A stretch of 64,000 nt of DNA from a virus. Made by a program: the position numbers and the translations under genes. Where the stretch lies: IMG/VR virus record IMGVR_UViG_3300036770_002724, positions 1 to 64,000 of that record, one strand, 5' to 3'. Under the pieces are notes generated by a model, which ran no database searches, was not told the DNA's origin, and was given only the letters and a program-made list of their open reading frames with translations. Within the stretch, counting starts at the first letter, position 1; each line of letters opens with the position of its first letter. Positions 18,514 through 25,621 of this stretch are shown here, piece by piece.

Positions 18514-19149
18514 ATGAAGCCCCTACCCTCCATTGACTCGCTTCGGGCTCAGGTGTCCCGAGCCTGCGGGCGACGGGATGCCGTTGCTCGCAGGCTCACG
18601 CTCACGCAGCGTGAGGCCAAGGAACTGGAGAACGAGTCCGCCCTGCTGGACATGGTTTGTGGTCTCTTTCGGACCCTGATCGACCAGGAGGTCACGTCTA
18701 GTGTCGAAGCGGTGGAGAAGCTCCAGACGGAAGGGCTCCAAGCGGTCTTCGACGATCAGAAGCTAGAGGTCAAGGCGTCCGTCAAGATGGAGCGAGGCAA
18801 GGTCTCTGTTGATCTCCTCACGTCCCAGACGCACTCGGACGGTCTGGAAATCGAAGGGGAGAGCGTAGATTCTTTTGGAGGCGCCGTCTCGACCGTTCAG
18901 TCGATCTTGCTCCGGGTCATCATCGTCTTTCGTCGGGGACTCCGGCCTCTCCTCTTGCTGGATGAGACACTTCCGGCGTTCGACTCCAACTACATTCAGA
19001 ACATGGGCCGGTTCCTTTCCAAGCTCTGCGCCCGTCTCAACCTCGACATCCTGCTCATCGCCCATAACCAAGCGTTCGTGGACGCTGCTGACAATGCCTA
19101 CCGTATCGTGAAGCGGGATGGCCATGCCAGGTTTGAGAAGATCCTCTGA
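18514..19149 (+). CDS. sbcC: Rad50/SbcC C-terminal half: signature and Walker B lobe
   Basis: A 211-residue protein with a short N-terminal coiled coil (about 60 residues), then the ABC C-lobe: a signature-like SFGGAVSTVQS at ~120, Walker B LLLLDETLPAFD (D150, E151) and the switch histidine H184 in LIAHN. It lacks Walker A and a zinc hook, both present in the separate protein from 13275. Together the two would make one Rad50 ATPase head pair. It starts at ATG 18514, shortly after the clamp-like gene. Confidence 0.85.
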   Translation: MKPLPSIDSLRAQVSRACGRRDAVARRLTLTQREAKELENESALLDMVCGLFRTLIDQEVTSSVEAVEKLQTEGLQAVFDDQKLEVKASVKMERGKVSVDLLTSQTHSDGLEIEGESVDSFGGAVSTVQSILLRVIIVFRRGLRPLLLLDETLPAFDSNYIQNMGRFLSKLCARLNLDILLIAHNQAFVDAADNAYRIVKRDGHARFEKIL

Positions 19150-19169
19150 CGGATCGAGTAGGATGATTT

Positions 19170-19634
19170 GTGAAGACCGAAGCAGCTATTCGCCACAAGC
19201 TCAGGCAAGTGCTGTTTCGGCATCTCAAGCACCGTATACAAGAGAACTTCCAGAAGCTCCCGCATACCTGTGGGTTCAATGGCCAGCCCAAGACCCTCGC
19301 AGTTCCCCGTATGTGCCTCTATGGGGCTTCCTCCCCTAGTTCTTGGAATGGTAAGGTGTGCGATGCTTCCGTTCCTGGTGGTGTAGAGCAGGCGCGGACC
19401 TGCCCTTTCTGGAAGCCCCTCCAGACCAAGGATGAGATCAAGTCGGATTTCAAGGCTCTGGTATCCAAGAATCGGGCTGCCATCGCAACCCAGTTCCCGG
19501 ATGCTGCCGCCCTGCTCTGGGTTCTGGAGGAAGACGTGGCACCTGACGATTTTGAGCAAGAGGATCAAGACGAGAATCCCTTGATCCAGCTTCTCCCACC
19601 CCTTCCTAATCCCCCCACGGGTGAGACCCCATGA
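19170..19634 (+). CDS. Cysteine-containing hypothetical protein (154 aa)
   Basis: Starts with GTG after GATCGAGTAGGATG. The middle has four cysteines spaced over about 45 residues (HTCGF, RMCLY, KVCDA, RTCPF), a possible zinc or Fe-S site, followed by a helix and an acidic, proline-rich tail. It overlaps the next gene by four bases and is two genes upstream of a primase core that lacks its own zinc domain. No known family recognised. Confidence 0.65.
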   Translation: MKTEAAIRHKLRQVLFRHLKHRIQENFQKLPHTCGFNGQPKTLAVPRMCLYGASSPSSWNGKVCDASVPGGVEQARTCPFWKPLQTKDEIKSDFKALVSKNRAAIATQFPDAAALLWVLEEDVAPDDFEQEDQDENPLIQLLPPLPNPPTGETP

Positions 19635-20191
19635 CCGATCTTCTTCATGTCGTTCGCTTCACCCCCAAGGCCCTTCAAAAGAAAGGTGCGATACCGCTCC
19701 TCATGGAGTTTCCGGTCAATCCCGAGACCGCCCCTTTTCTGGTGACCTCTACCTCTGCCTTGCAGTGGGTCCACGAAGCCTTCCCCAACGATGTCATTCG
19801 GGCTGCCGTGCGACGGGGCACTTCCAAGGACACGGTATTCACCGAGGTCTTTGAGGCCATCGTGTCTCTGGGTCGGGAGGCTCAATGGGGCAACGTCCAC
19901 CCGTTCAGCGCAGATGGTTTGCGCGCGGCTGTGGATCATGTTGTGGGTTACGAGTTGACTGATCTGGAGATTTTGGTCCATGCTCCCAAGGAAGGGGCTT
20001 ATGCCCTTCCTTCGTGGATCACGGATCAGGGGTTGCCGGTGAAGTCGGTGACTTGGCTTCCCGTGGACACCGCCCTCGTCGTTCCCAAGGACCGGGAGTA
20101 CGTTGGTTTCTTGGGCCTTGTAGGGACGTCCGGCGTCCTCGCTGTCATCCACAATGCCAGCCGTGGCTTGGGTGTGCTCCAGGGGGCTTGA
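19631..20191 (+). CDS. Hypothetical protein upstream of the primase core (186 aa)
   Basis: A soluble, mixed alpha/beta product with segments such as TSALQWVHEAFPNDVIRAAV and a C-terminal GFLGLVGTSGVLAVIHNA strand-turn pattern. No family recognised. Its stop directly abuts the TTG start of the primase-like gene, so expression is probably coupled. Confidence 0.65.
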   Translation: MTDLLHVVRFTPKALQKKGAIPLLMEFPVNPETAPFLVTSTSALQWVHEAFPNDVIRAAVRRGTSKDTVFTEVFEAIVSLGREAQWGNVHPFSADGLRAAVDHVVGYELTDLEILVHAPKEGAYALPSWITDQGLPVKSVTWLPVDTALVVPKDREYVGFLGLVGTSGVLAVIHNASRGLGVLQGA

Positions 20192-20905
20192 TTGTCCTGG
20201 CTTGCCGAAGCTCTCGTGTCTTTCCCTTTGAATCCGGACACGGAGGAATACCTCTATCGTCGGGGTGCCAAAGACGAGTCTTTTCACGCGATGGGCATCC
20301 GGTCATGGACCGCTCTCCCGGAAGCCTCCCCTGACCCCACGTTTTGTCAGCGTCACGGGGCTCAGGGTGAAGGCTTGCGAGATATGCTGGTTTGCCCCCT
20401 GCGTTCGCCCAGGGGTTCCGTGATCGGCTTTGAGGCGCGCTCCATCGTCGAGAAGAAAGTCTCTCGCTACCTGTTGCCAGAGGCTGCCTGGAATCCTGTC
20501 TGGGTAGGCATGACGTCGGACGTGATGGGCCGGATATGGGCGGGCTCTGATGTCTGGATCGTCGAGGGGCTCTTTGACTTGTTTCCCTTGGAGTGGGTCG
20601 TGCCTCCGACCGATGTAGTTCTAGGCTCAGGGCGAGCCAAGCTCACCGACAAGCACGTCGAGTTCCTCTCGCGCTTTTGTCGCGGTTGGGTTCACTTGGT
20701 CTATGACAATGACCCTACTGGACAGAAGGGGATGCACGGCTGGACCGATTCGGAGACCGGGAAGCGTCACCTGGGGGCGAAAGACGTGCTACATCGAGTA
20801 GGGTTGAAATGCAGGGCCGTTTCTTATCTGGGCGGCAAAGACCCTGGGGACATCTGGAAGACCGGCGGAGTCCCCGCGTTGAAGGCTGCCTTCGCCGGTA
20901 GTTGA
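20192..20905 (+). CDS. DnaG-type primase catalytic core (TOPRIM), no zinc domain
   Basis: A 237-residue protein starting with TTG immediately after the preceding stop. Residues 60-100 (CPLRSPRGSVIGFEARSI, then RYLLPE) resemble the RNAP-basic domain of DnaG. The TOPRIM site is intact: E125 in WIVEGLFD and the D172-x-D174 pair in VYDNDPTG. The N-terminal CHC2 zinc finger of cellular primases and a helicase-binding C-terminus are absent. It would make RNA primers at the phage fork. TOPRIM nucleases are the main alternative, but the upstream primase-like segment favours primase. Confidence 0.8.
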   Translation: MSWLAEALVSFPLNPDTEEYLYRRGAKDESFHAMGIRSWTALPEASPDPTFCQRHGAQGEGLRDMLVCPLRSPRGSVIGFEARSIVEKKVSRYLLPEAAWNPVWVGMTSDVMGRIWAGSDVWIVEGLFDLFPLEWVVPPTDVVLGSGRAKLTDKHVEFLSRFCRGWVHLVYDNDPTGQKGMHGWTDSETGKRHLGAKDVLHRVGLKCRAVSYLGGKDPGDIWKTGGVPALKAAFAGS

Positions 20906-20923
20906 TCAAAAGGAGAGCTAGGC

Positions 20924-21472
20924 ATGGATGTTTGGAAGGCTTCAGATGACGTTGTGGCGACGGTCAATGACCTGATCGTCAAGTATCACCCGCACCTTGT
21001 CTCCATCCGGGGAGAGATCGCAATCCTCTTTCGCGAGAAGGCGAGCCATGCGGGGGAGAAGGCGATCCTCGGGAAGTCCCGAAAGGCCCCTGCGGTTCTC
21101 GGGATCCTCGGGGACATCGACTACAAGTTCATCATTGAGATCGCCGCTGACGAGTGGGCGCTCCTCACGGACGGCGAGCGGGTCGCCCTTCTCGACCACC
21201 ATCTCTGCGCTTGTCGGGGGACGGAGGACGAGCAGACGGGAGACATGAAGTTCTCCCTTCAGCCGCCGGACGTCGCCTTCTACCGCGAGGAGGTCGAGCG
21301 TCACGGATTCTGGCGCTCAAAGACCGGCAAGGTTCCCGATCAGAATCTCATCATGGATCTGTTCGGTCCCGATCAAGCGGCTCTACAGGCGGCGGCGCAG
21401 CAGAGCGCCCCGGTTCCCGTGGTCAAACCGGGTAAGAACTTCAAAGGTAAGAAGGTTCGGAAGCGTCCCTGA
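20924..21472 (+). CDS. Phage metallopeptidase-like protein with altered HExxH site
   Basis: A 182-residue protein. Its core (FIIEIAADEWALLTDGERVALLDHHLCAC, then PPDVAFYREEVERHGFW) matches the putative phage metallopeptidase family, whose members usually carry a D-H-E-L-C-H-C site after the R-x-A-L-L helix. Here the motif reads DHHLCAC: the catalytic glutamate and second histidine are replaced. It may bind metal through the His-Cys set or be non-catalytic. Good AGGAG ribosome site. A basic C-terminal tail (KGKKVRKRP) suggests nucleic-acid contact. Confidence 0.6.
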   Translation: MDVWKASDDVVATVNDLIVKYHPHLVSIRGEIAILFREKASHAGEKAILGKSRKAPAVLGILGDIDYKFIIEIAADEWALLTDGERVALLDHHLCACRGTEDEQTGDMKFSLQPPDVAFYREEVERHGFWRSKTGKVPDQNLIMDLFGPDQAALQAAAQQSAPVPVVKPGKNFKGKKVRKRP

Positions 21473-21502
21473 ACGCTCGCTTCGGTCAGGTGGGAGATCG
21501 TC

Positions 21503-22951
21503 GTGTCTTTCGATACCAAATACCGCCCACCGACCTACGAGGGTGTCCTCGGCCAAGAGGGGACCATCAAGATCCTGCGGGAGTTCGTCCGGCAAGGTAA
21601 GGCCCGGCAGCAGTCTTATCTGTTCGCCGGACCCTACGGCTCCGGTAAGACGACCCTTGGTCGAATCCTGGCGAGGGCACTTCTCTGCTCCGCTCCGACG
21701 CCCGAAGGTGACCCCTGCGACCAGTGCTCTTCCTGTAACTCCCTTCTGACGTTGGGGACGGCGGAGGGCTACGTCGAGGTCGATGCGGCGACTAACTCCG
21801 GCAAGGACCAGATGCGGAAGGTGGTTGAGGAGATCCAGTTCTCGACCTTCAGCGGGCGTCACCGGATCTATCTGTTCGACGAATCCCACCAGTTGTCCAA
21901 GGAAGCCTTGGACGCTATCCTGAAGCCCTTGGAGGAGAACACTCCGGGGTCCACGGACAAGCAGCTAGTCTGTATCTTCTGTACGACCGAGCCAGAGAAG
22001 ATGCGGGCGACGATCCTTTCGCGGTGCGCTCCGGCGTTCGTGGTCCGTCCCGTCGCCCCGGAGAAGATCGCCGCCCGCCTGGCGATGGTCTGCCAGAAGG
22101 AAGGGATCGAATACGACCTCGACCAGTTGAAGCTCGTTGCGGAGATGACTGAGTGCCATATCCGTGATGCCCTCAAGGCTCTGGAGGGCATCGCGATGCT
22201 CGGTCCCGTCAACCGGGACAACGTCGCGGCTTACCTGCACCTCGACCTCAATGGCTTCTACTTCGACATCCTGGAGAACTTGGGTCGAGACATCGCCAAG
22301 GTCATGTCCGCTCTCACGGCGCTCTTGGAGCGCCGTTCCCCGGCGACCTGCTATGAGCGTCTGTCGGAGGAGGCCATGCGGTCGTACCAGGTCGCATTGG
22401 AGGCCATTCGGGTCGAAGCCTACCGTGACGTCCCACGTCTGAAGGCTCTGGCGTCTCAGCACGGGGACAACCTGCTTGCTCTAGCCACCCGGTTTTCTGA
22501 GCGCCCTGCAAGGGCATCAGCAGCCGCCCTGAAGCTCGATCTGCTCCAGCTTCATGCTCAGATGTCCACGGGTCAGGGGCTCGTCATTTCGTCCCCCCCG
22601 GTCAATGTTCCGGCTCTTGTGCCGGTTTCAGTGCAGGTCGCCTCGGCTCCCGTGGCCCTACCTGTCTCACCGTCCCCCGCGTCTCCGTCGCCCTCTGTTG
22701 CGGCTTCTGGGGTATCTTCGCCCCTGAACGGTGGTAGATTGGATCCGCCGACGTCCCATGTGGAGAGCGAGTTCAAGTTTTCGGAGAAGGCGAAGAAGCG
22801 GAAGCCCGCTCCGGCGTCAGAGCCTTCTCCCTCGGAGGGCTCTTCGGAGTTCAACACCACCGAATTCTGCTGGCTCCTGGCCCGGCGGGTCCGAGAACTA
22901 AGCGAGGGTGCTCTTGGACCAGCGAGACACCCAAACGTGGATAGCCCTTGA
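21503..22951 (+). CDS. dnaX: DNA polymerase III gamma/tau-like clamp loader ATPase
   Basis: A 482-residue protein that opens FDTKYRPPTYEGVLGQEG, the classical DnaX/RFC start. Walker A is GPYGSGKTTL (K49). A four-cysteine zinc loop (C-S-A-P then DPCDQCSSC) follows, as in DnaX. Walker B-like FDESHQLS and the SRC arginine-finger motif (ILSRCAPAF) follow. The C-terminal third is a Pro/Ala/Ser-rich linker and a short helix, shorter than tau. It would drive clamp loading with the delta-like and delta-prime-like subunits encoded at 2057-3759. It starts with GTG after GGGAG. I see no slippery site for a gamma frameshift. Confidence 0.9.
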   Translation: MSFDTKYRPPTYEGVLGQEGTIKILREFVRQGKARQQSYLFAGPYGSGKTTLGRILARALLCSAPTPEGDPCDQCSSCNSLLTLGTAEGYVEVDAATNSGKDQMRKVVEEIQFSTFSGRHRIYLFDESHQLSKEALDAILKPLEENTPGSTDKQLVCIFCTTEPEKMRATILSRCAPAFVVRPVAPEKIAARLAMVCQKEGIEYDLDQLKLVAEMTECHIRDALKALEGIAMLGPVNRDNVAAYLHLDLNGFYFDILENLGRDIAKVMSALTALLERRSPATCYERLSEEAMRSYQVALEAIRVEAYRDVPRLKALASQHGDNLLALATRFSERPARASAAALKLDLLQLHAQMSTGQGLVISSPPVNVPALVPVSVQVASAPVALPVSPSPASPSPSVAASGVSSPLNGGRLDPPTSHVESEFKFSEKAKKRKPAPASEPSPSEGSSEFNTTEFCWLLARRVRELSEGALGPARHPNVDSP

Positions 22952-23453
22952 ACTGAACCGAACGGGGGAGCAGAAGGTTGAGGACGGAACCCTGGAGTCC
23001 TCCCTTCGCTCGGACCTCGGCGTAGATCCCTCTTTTCCGATCTTCATTCCTGCCACGACCTACACCAAGAACAATCGGACCATCACCCTCTATCTCGTGG
23101 AAGGGTATGCCTTCGTGGGCTCCGGGCTCCCTGAAGTCCGGTACTTCGCCCTCGAACGCAAGTCGTATGTCCATCAGGTCGTGTTCACGAAGTCCGGCCC
23201 GCACAAGCTGCGAGTGCCCAGTGTCATCCCCAACTCCCATATCGAGGAGATGCGGCAACGGCTTCGCAAGCTGGTGTCTTCCGACATCGAGATTGGTGCC
23301 ACCGTCAAGGTCACGGATGGCCCCTACAAGGCTCTCGAAGGTCTAGTCTTGGATACTGAGGCTGACCAGGCGATTGTCCAAGTCCGTCTGAGGTCCATTG
23401 ACCTTATCCTCACTATTCCGTTGGTATTTTTGGATGCTCAGATGACCGATTGA
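22908..23453 (+). CDS. NusG-like transcription elongation/antitermination factor
   Basis: A 181-residue protein. Its first 110 residues fit the NGN domain (TWIALELNRTGEQKVED, FPIFIPATTY, LYLVEGYAFVGSG). A C-terminal KOW domain follows, with IGATVKVTDGPYKALEGLV. It starts with GTG inside the last 44 bases of dnaX in another frame, so translation is likely coupled. NusG/RfaH paralogues bind the RNA polymerase clamp. A phage copy could promote readthrough of the phage's own terminators and hairpins. Confidence 0.75.
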   Translation: MLLDQRDTQTWIALELNRTGEQKVEDGTLESSLRSDLGVDPSFPIFIPATTYTKNNRTITLYLVEGYAFVGSGLPEVRYFALERKSYVHQVVFTKSGPHKLRVPSVIPNSHIEEMRQRLRKLVSSDIEIGATVKVTDGPYKALEGLVLDTEADQAIVQVRLRSIDLILTIPLVFLDAQMTD

Positions 23454-23529
23454 CCCCTCTCATGGGTTGGGCCTACGTTTGTGCCCTGCCCCACTCGACT
23501 TCTTGCGCTGCTTTTTCCGGAGGGTCTGC

Positions 23530-24150
23530 ATGATTTCCTTGGAGAATTCGGCGTGGTCGGGCCATCAGTTCATTGACCCAAACGAGATTGAGTCTCGTTT
23601 TAGTGTCGAGGACGGGATGGCTTTCATGGACTCCATCTTTGAGGAGCCTTCGGAGGAGTCTCAGTCGAAGATGAAGCGGGTCAAAGAGGTCTTGGAGAAC
23701 CTCCCGCCTCGCGAGGCAGATTTCATCGACCTCTACTACTTCAGGCAGATCAAGCAGACGGACATCGCACGCCTTTTCGGGGTGTCTCAGCCTACCGTGT
23801 GCTATCGGCTTCAGCGTGCGACGGCGCGAATCCAGTTTCTTTTGGAGCTTCCTCACATCGAGGCCGACCAGATGGAGCAAGACCTCACCGGCTTCCTGTC
23901 TGATCCCCTAGACGTGCAGATTATGATCCTCATGTGGAGGACCACCTGCCAGTCAGAAGTCGCCAAGCGATTGGGGGTCAGTCAGGGGCTTGTGCGACAC
24001 CGCTTCATTCGGTCTCTCAAGCGGATGAAGAACAATCAGAAGCTCGTCCTCTACGTTTCCCTGTTCGATAGCATCCAAGAGAACCTGAACATTTTGCGCG
24101 AGGTTCAGCGACCCGCAGGCGAACGGAACATCACTCACTACATCGCCTGA
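23530..24150 (+). CDS. Sigma-70 region-4-like transcription factor with two helix-turn-helix units
   Basis: A 206-residue protein starting at ATG 23530 after GGAGGG. Residues ~55-105 look like sigma region 4: LPPREADFIDLYYFRQIKQ, then DIARLFGVSQPTVCYRLQRA. A second helix-turn-helix, SEVAKRLGVSQGLVRHRFIRSL, follows at ~140-165. Region 2 elements for -10 recognition are not evident. It may act as an alternative sigma or co-factor choosing phage promoters, for example the GAGTATAGA boxes seen here. A simple repressor with paired HTHs is an alternative. Confidence 0.7.
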   Translation: MISLENSAWSGHQFIDPNEIESRFSVEDGMAFMDSIFEEPSEESQSKMKRVKEVLENLPPREADFIDLYYFRQIKQTDIARLFGVSQPTVCYRLQRATARIQFLLELPHIEADQMEQDLTGFLSDPLDVQIMILMWRTTCQSEVAKRLGVSQGLVRHRFIRSLKRMKNNQKLVLYVSLFDSIQENLNILREVQRPAGERNITHYIA

Positions 24151-24193
24151 TCTCGCAGGTCGCTAACTCGTCTATCCCCTTCCCTTCTTAGAC

Positions 24194-24511
24194 ATGCCAA
24201 AAGCGCCTCCAGATCGGGAACGTCGCGTCGTGATGGCGAAGCGCGTGGCCGAAAAGTGGCTCCGCCGCACGGCCAAGGCGGAGTACCGTTTTGAGGTTTT
24301 GGCTGGGCCGACGGATCTCCGAAACATCCCCAACATGCTTCGGGCCTTTCGAGACGGGAAAGTTGCGATGAGGGGTATCCCTCGCATCTCCGATCTCGGG
24401 ATTCAGGAGCAGGGGGACACGCTCGCTCTATGGTCCAGAGATCGAAAGGCCGTCTTGGCTCTCAAGAACTGGTTTGAGGCGCGTGGTTTTGAGACCTCGG
24501 GAGTCTGGTAG
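24194..24511 (+). CDS. Hypothetical basic protein (105 aa)
   Basis: A small basic protein with AKRVAEKWLRR near its start, a short variant of the basic R-x-A-x-[KR]-[YW]-L helix found in many virion-module proteins here, then an alpha/beta half with a C-terminal LALKNWFEARGFETSGVW. No clear ribosome site precedes ATG 24194; an ATG at 24233 is possible. Its stop overlaps the next GTG start (TAGTG). The family is unknown. Confidence 0.6.
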   Translation: MPKAPPDRERRVVMAKRVAEKWLRRTAKAEYRFEVLAGPTDLRNIPNMLRAFRDGKVAMRGIPRISDLGIQEQGDTLALWSRDRKAVLALKNWFEARGFETSGVW

Positions 24512-24927
24512 TGAACAGACGCTCTGCCTCCCATGTAGGGGGCTCCAAGTATCGGTATGCGTCCGAAGACCAAGAGCTTCGCGGACGTATCATCCGCCTG
24601 GCCTATGCTCGCCCTGAGCTAAGGTCACAGCTTCTACCGCTGGTTCTGGAGGGGCGCCCGGCCTCGGGCAAACAGGCTGACCTTCAGCTTCTCGCTGGTC
24701 GCGCTTGGACCCAAGGACAAGTGTACGGACCTCCCTACACGGATGTCAAGTACAGAACCAAACCCCCGACGAATCGCGGAACGAAGAAGTGCTGGTACAA
24801 GCTCCCCGAAGGAGAGCGTTCAGAGCGAAGTCGCTGTTACGTCAAACGGAACATCCCGAACTCGGGGAACAAGACCGAATACAACCGGAAGTGGCGACAG
24901 ATGAACCTGGAGCGGCGTAAGGGATAA
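24511..24927 (+). CDS. Hypothetical basic protein with LIRLA-x-x-P-x-x-R motif (138 aa)
   Basis: Starts with GTG overlapping the previous stop. Residues ~26-46 form an amphipathic helix, RIIRLAYARPELRSQLLPL, which is shared with the protein at 63337 (SLIRLARSNPEIREHVLPL). The rest is basic and rich in Arg, Lys, Tyr and Asn, with no recognised fold. The shared helix suggests that both belong to the same structural complex, probably the virion. Confidence 0.65.
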   Translation: MNRRSASHVGGSKYRYASEDQELRGRIIRLAYARPELRSQLLPLVLEGRPASGKQADLQLLAGRAWTQGQVYGPPYTDVKYRTKPPTNRGTKKCWYKLPEGERSERSRCYVKRNIPNSGNKTEYNRKWRQMNLERRKG

Positions 24928-24930
24928 CTT

Positions 24931-25617
24931 ATGGTCCTGTCAAGAGTCCAGACCCTATACACCTTCCGGTCGGCTTCCGGCGGAGTGGACTACTACTTCG
25001 ACATGACCGTGGACGCTCTCGGTCAAGTCGAAGCCAAGAACTTTCGGAGTCCTCTTGGGCTCATCCGCGACCCCGTTACCGGCTTGCCCAGGGCTGTCCT
25101 CGACGACATGCTGGACGCCCGCGAGATCGTCCGCCAGCTAGGAACTGAGACCAACGTCGCGAGCGGAACTCTCGTCTTCAACGGGGTCACTTCCGTCAAC
25201 GGTTCCATCTTGCCCGGAACCCTGAACAACACCAGCTACCGGGTGGCGTACACGACGCCTGACGGGACAGTCCTCCGCACGACCAACCAAACGACCACCA
25301 GCTTCACGGCGGTCGCTCCGACGACATACGGGACCGTAGCGGCTCCGATTTCTGTCCCCTACGTCGTCCTAGTCGCGACCCTTCAAGCAAGCACGACCAG
25401 CGGACTTCTCACGTTCATCCCGGCAGACAACAGCATCCGGAACGTCGCCTTCACCCAAGCGTTCACGACGGACGAATACCGGGTTGTCCTGACGCCTTCA
25501 GATTTCTTTGTCGCTCGGGTGACCAACAAGACCCGCTCCGGCTTTTCCGTCGAGCTAGGCTATACGCTGGGAGCAGCAGAGAGCGTGACCGTCGGTTACG
25601 ACGTGTTCGTGGGGTGA
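24931..25617 (+). CDS. Virion-type protein with C-terminal beta-sandwich domain (228 aa)
   Basis: The product is rich in Thr, Ser and Val with alternating strand patterns. Its C-terminal ~75 residues (FTTDEYRVVLTPSDF, then TRSGFSVELGY) resemble the last domain of the next protein (DNYQVVLTPLATT, then ATGFTINFSG), so the pair share an adhesin or tail-tip domain. Probably a tail, neck or fibre component. It precedes the tailspike by four bases. Confidence 0.65.
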   Translation: MVLSRVQTLYTFRSASGGVDYYFDMTVDALGQVEAKNFRSPLGLIRDPVTGLPRAVLDDMLDAREIVRQLGTETNVASGTLVFNGVTSVNGSILPGTLNNTSYRVAYTTPDGTVLRTTNQTTTSFTAVAPTTYGTVAAPISVPYVVLVATLQASTTSGLLTFIPADNSIRNVAFTQAFTTDEYRVVLTPSDFFVARVTNKTRSGFSVELGYTLGAAESVTVGYDVFVG

Positions 25618-25621
25618 ACCT

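Noticed and set aside
22770-22810. Programmed frameshift making a gamma form of DnaX
   Set aside because: The AAG-rich stretch near the linker lacks an A-AAA-AAG-type slippery heptamer and an obvious stimulatory hairpin.
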